A program made the translations under genes and the position numbers. A stretch of DNA of 5,442 nt, taken from positions 1 to 5,442 of the forward strand of contig JACQAU010000076.1 in NCBI GenBank assembly GCA_016194835.1, given 5' to 3'. The notes below the pieces were generated by a model. It saw nothing but the letters and a program-made list of their open reading frames with translations. It was not told the origin of the DNA and ran no database searches. Shown here in pieces: positions 5,001-5,442 of the stretch (positions are counted from its first letter, which is position 1; every line of letters starts with the position of its first letter). This stretch comes from Deltaproteobacteria bacterium (GTDB lineage Bacteria; Bdellovibrionota; UBA1018).

Positions 5001-5442
5001 ATACAAAAGCATACACAAGTATTATTGACAGTGTAGAAGTATCAACGTTTGAAACAAGTAGATTTGATTTAAAAATTGATACAAATAAACTGGATGGCAT
5101 AGCAACACGATTAACAAAAGAGATTCTTGATGGAACTACGATAGAAGCTTCGTACTTACATGCAGGCAACGGTAGTTCTCCCAACGAAAATCGCGGGAGT
5201 TTAGGAGTGGTCTCTGAGTTAGACGAAAATTATACTGCATGGGTAGAAGGCCTGTATTTTGACAACTTTAATGGTTTATGGAATTCAAATTATGGCATTA
5301 CCGGTGGAGTGAGCCGAAAGCTTGGTCCCGGAGAGCTTGTTGTTGAGTGTACGCGTATTCAAGATACACAAACACAAGAAGCTATTGCTTATAAGTGTTG
5401 GATTACTCCAAACATAATGTTTGGTCCACAGATGACTTTTGA
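4901..5442 (+). pseudogene. Continuation of the exported protein in the -1 frame; runs off the window
   Basis: The frame starting at positions congruent to 5000 (AAT ACA AAA ...) is open from 4901, just after a TGA at 4898-4900, to the window end. It reads as sensible protein from about 4940: SEYNQTIGVSAALNTKAYTS and onward. Later segments have alternating polar/hydrophobic, Gly- and aromatic-rich sequence (AWVEGLYFDNFNGLW, NYGITGGVSRKLGPGELVVE), as in outer-membrane beta-barrel strands, and two cysteines about 16 residues apart (VVEC...YKCW). It lacks its own promoter and ATG start near the break. A TTG at 4997 overlaps the preceding stop as TTGA, so independent coupled translation is conceivable. 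The simplest reading is that 4665-5442+ is one gene with a single-base deletion or sequencing error between 4901 and 4997. No canonical slippery heptamer was found in that interval. The porin-like assignment is only an impression. Confidence 0.6.

Noticed and set aside
4644..5184. Two minus-strand open frames (4644-4856 and 4972-5184)
   Set aside because: Both lie opposite coherent exported-protein coding sequence and have no promoter, RBS or motif of their own.

Overview
This is an AT-rich bacterial window. It probably comes from a Gram-negative, deltaproteobacterium-like lineage such as Bdellovibrionota/Oligoflexia. That placement is inference. It rests on a PilZ protein, a receiver protein with a proline-rich linker and a conserved C-terminal helix, a proteobacterial-type 6S RNA, RNase J, and an exported beta-rich protein. 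Most genes lack a clear Shine-Dalgarno sequence, and GTG or TTG starts occur.

Layout. (1) Positions 1-307 hold the C-terminal end of RNase J on the + strand. It converges, with a 2-nt gap, on a PilZ-domain protein (310-1020, - strand). (2) An AT-rich divergent region (1021-1181) precedes a small Cys/His protein of unknown function (1182-1484, +). That gene is followed by a chain of hairpins ending in a strong intrinsic terminator (1537-1580). (3) Next is a two-gene unit: nadC (quinolinate phosphoribosyltransferase, NAD synthesis) and birA (biotin-protein ligase without a DNA-binding domain), overlapping through a TTGA junction. (4) A convergent response-regulator-like protein (3257-4204, -) overlaps the 3' end of birA by 6 nt. 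It has a receiver domain, a long acidic/proline-rich linker and a helical tail that looks PopZ-like. (5) The 460-nt non-coding interval 4205-4664 contains a well-supported 6S RNA (about 4291-4463) with its own sigma-70-type promoter. It also holds a second near-consensus promoter and a roughly 110-nt structured leader. (6) The leader feeds a gene with a signal peptide and a strong Shine-Dalgarno (4665 onward). Its reading frame is broken by an apparent -1 shift between 4901 and 4997, and coding continues in another frame to the window end.

The enzymes are housekeeping: RNA turnover, NAD synthesis and biotin attachment. 6S RNA is the global regulator of sigma-70 RNA polymerase. The points most worth following up are the receiver protein with the PopZ-like tail, the possible attenuator before nadC, the possible pseudoknot leader, and the frameshifted exported protein. 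I saw no mobile element, tRNA, rRNA or CRISPR array, and no clear evidence of a wholly new multi-gene system.
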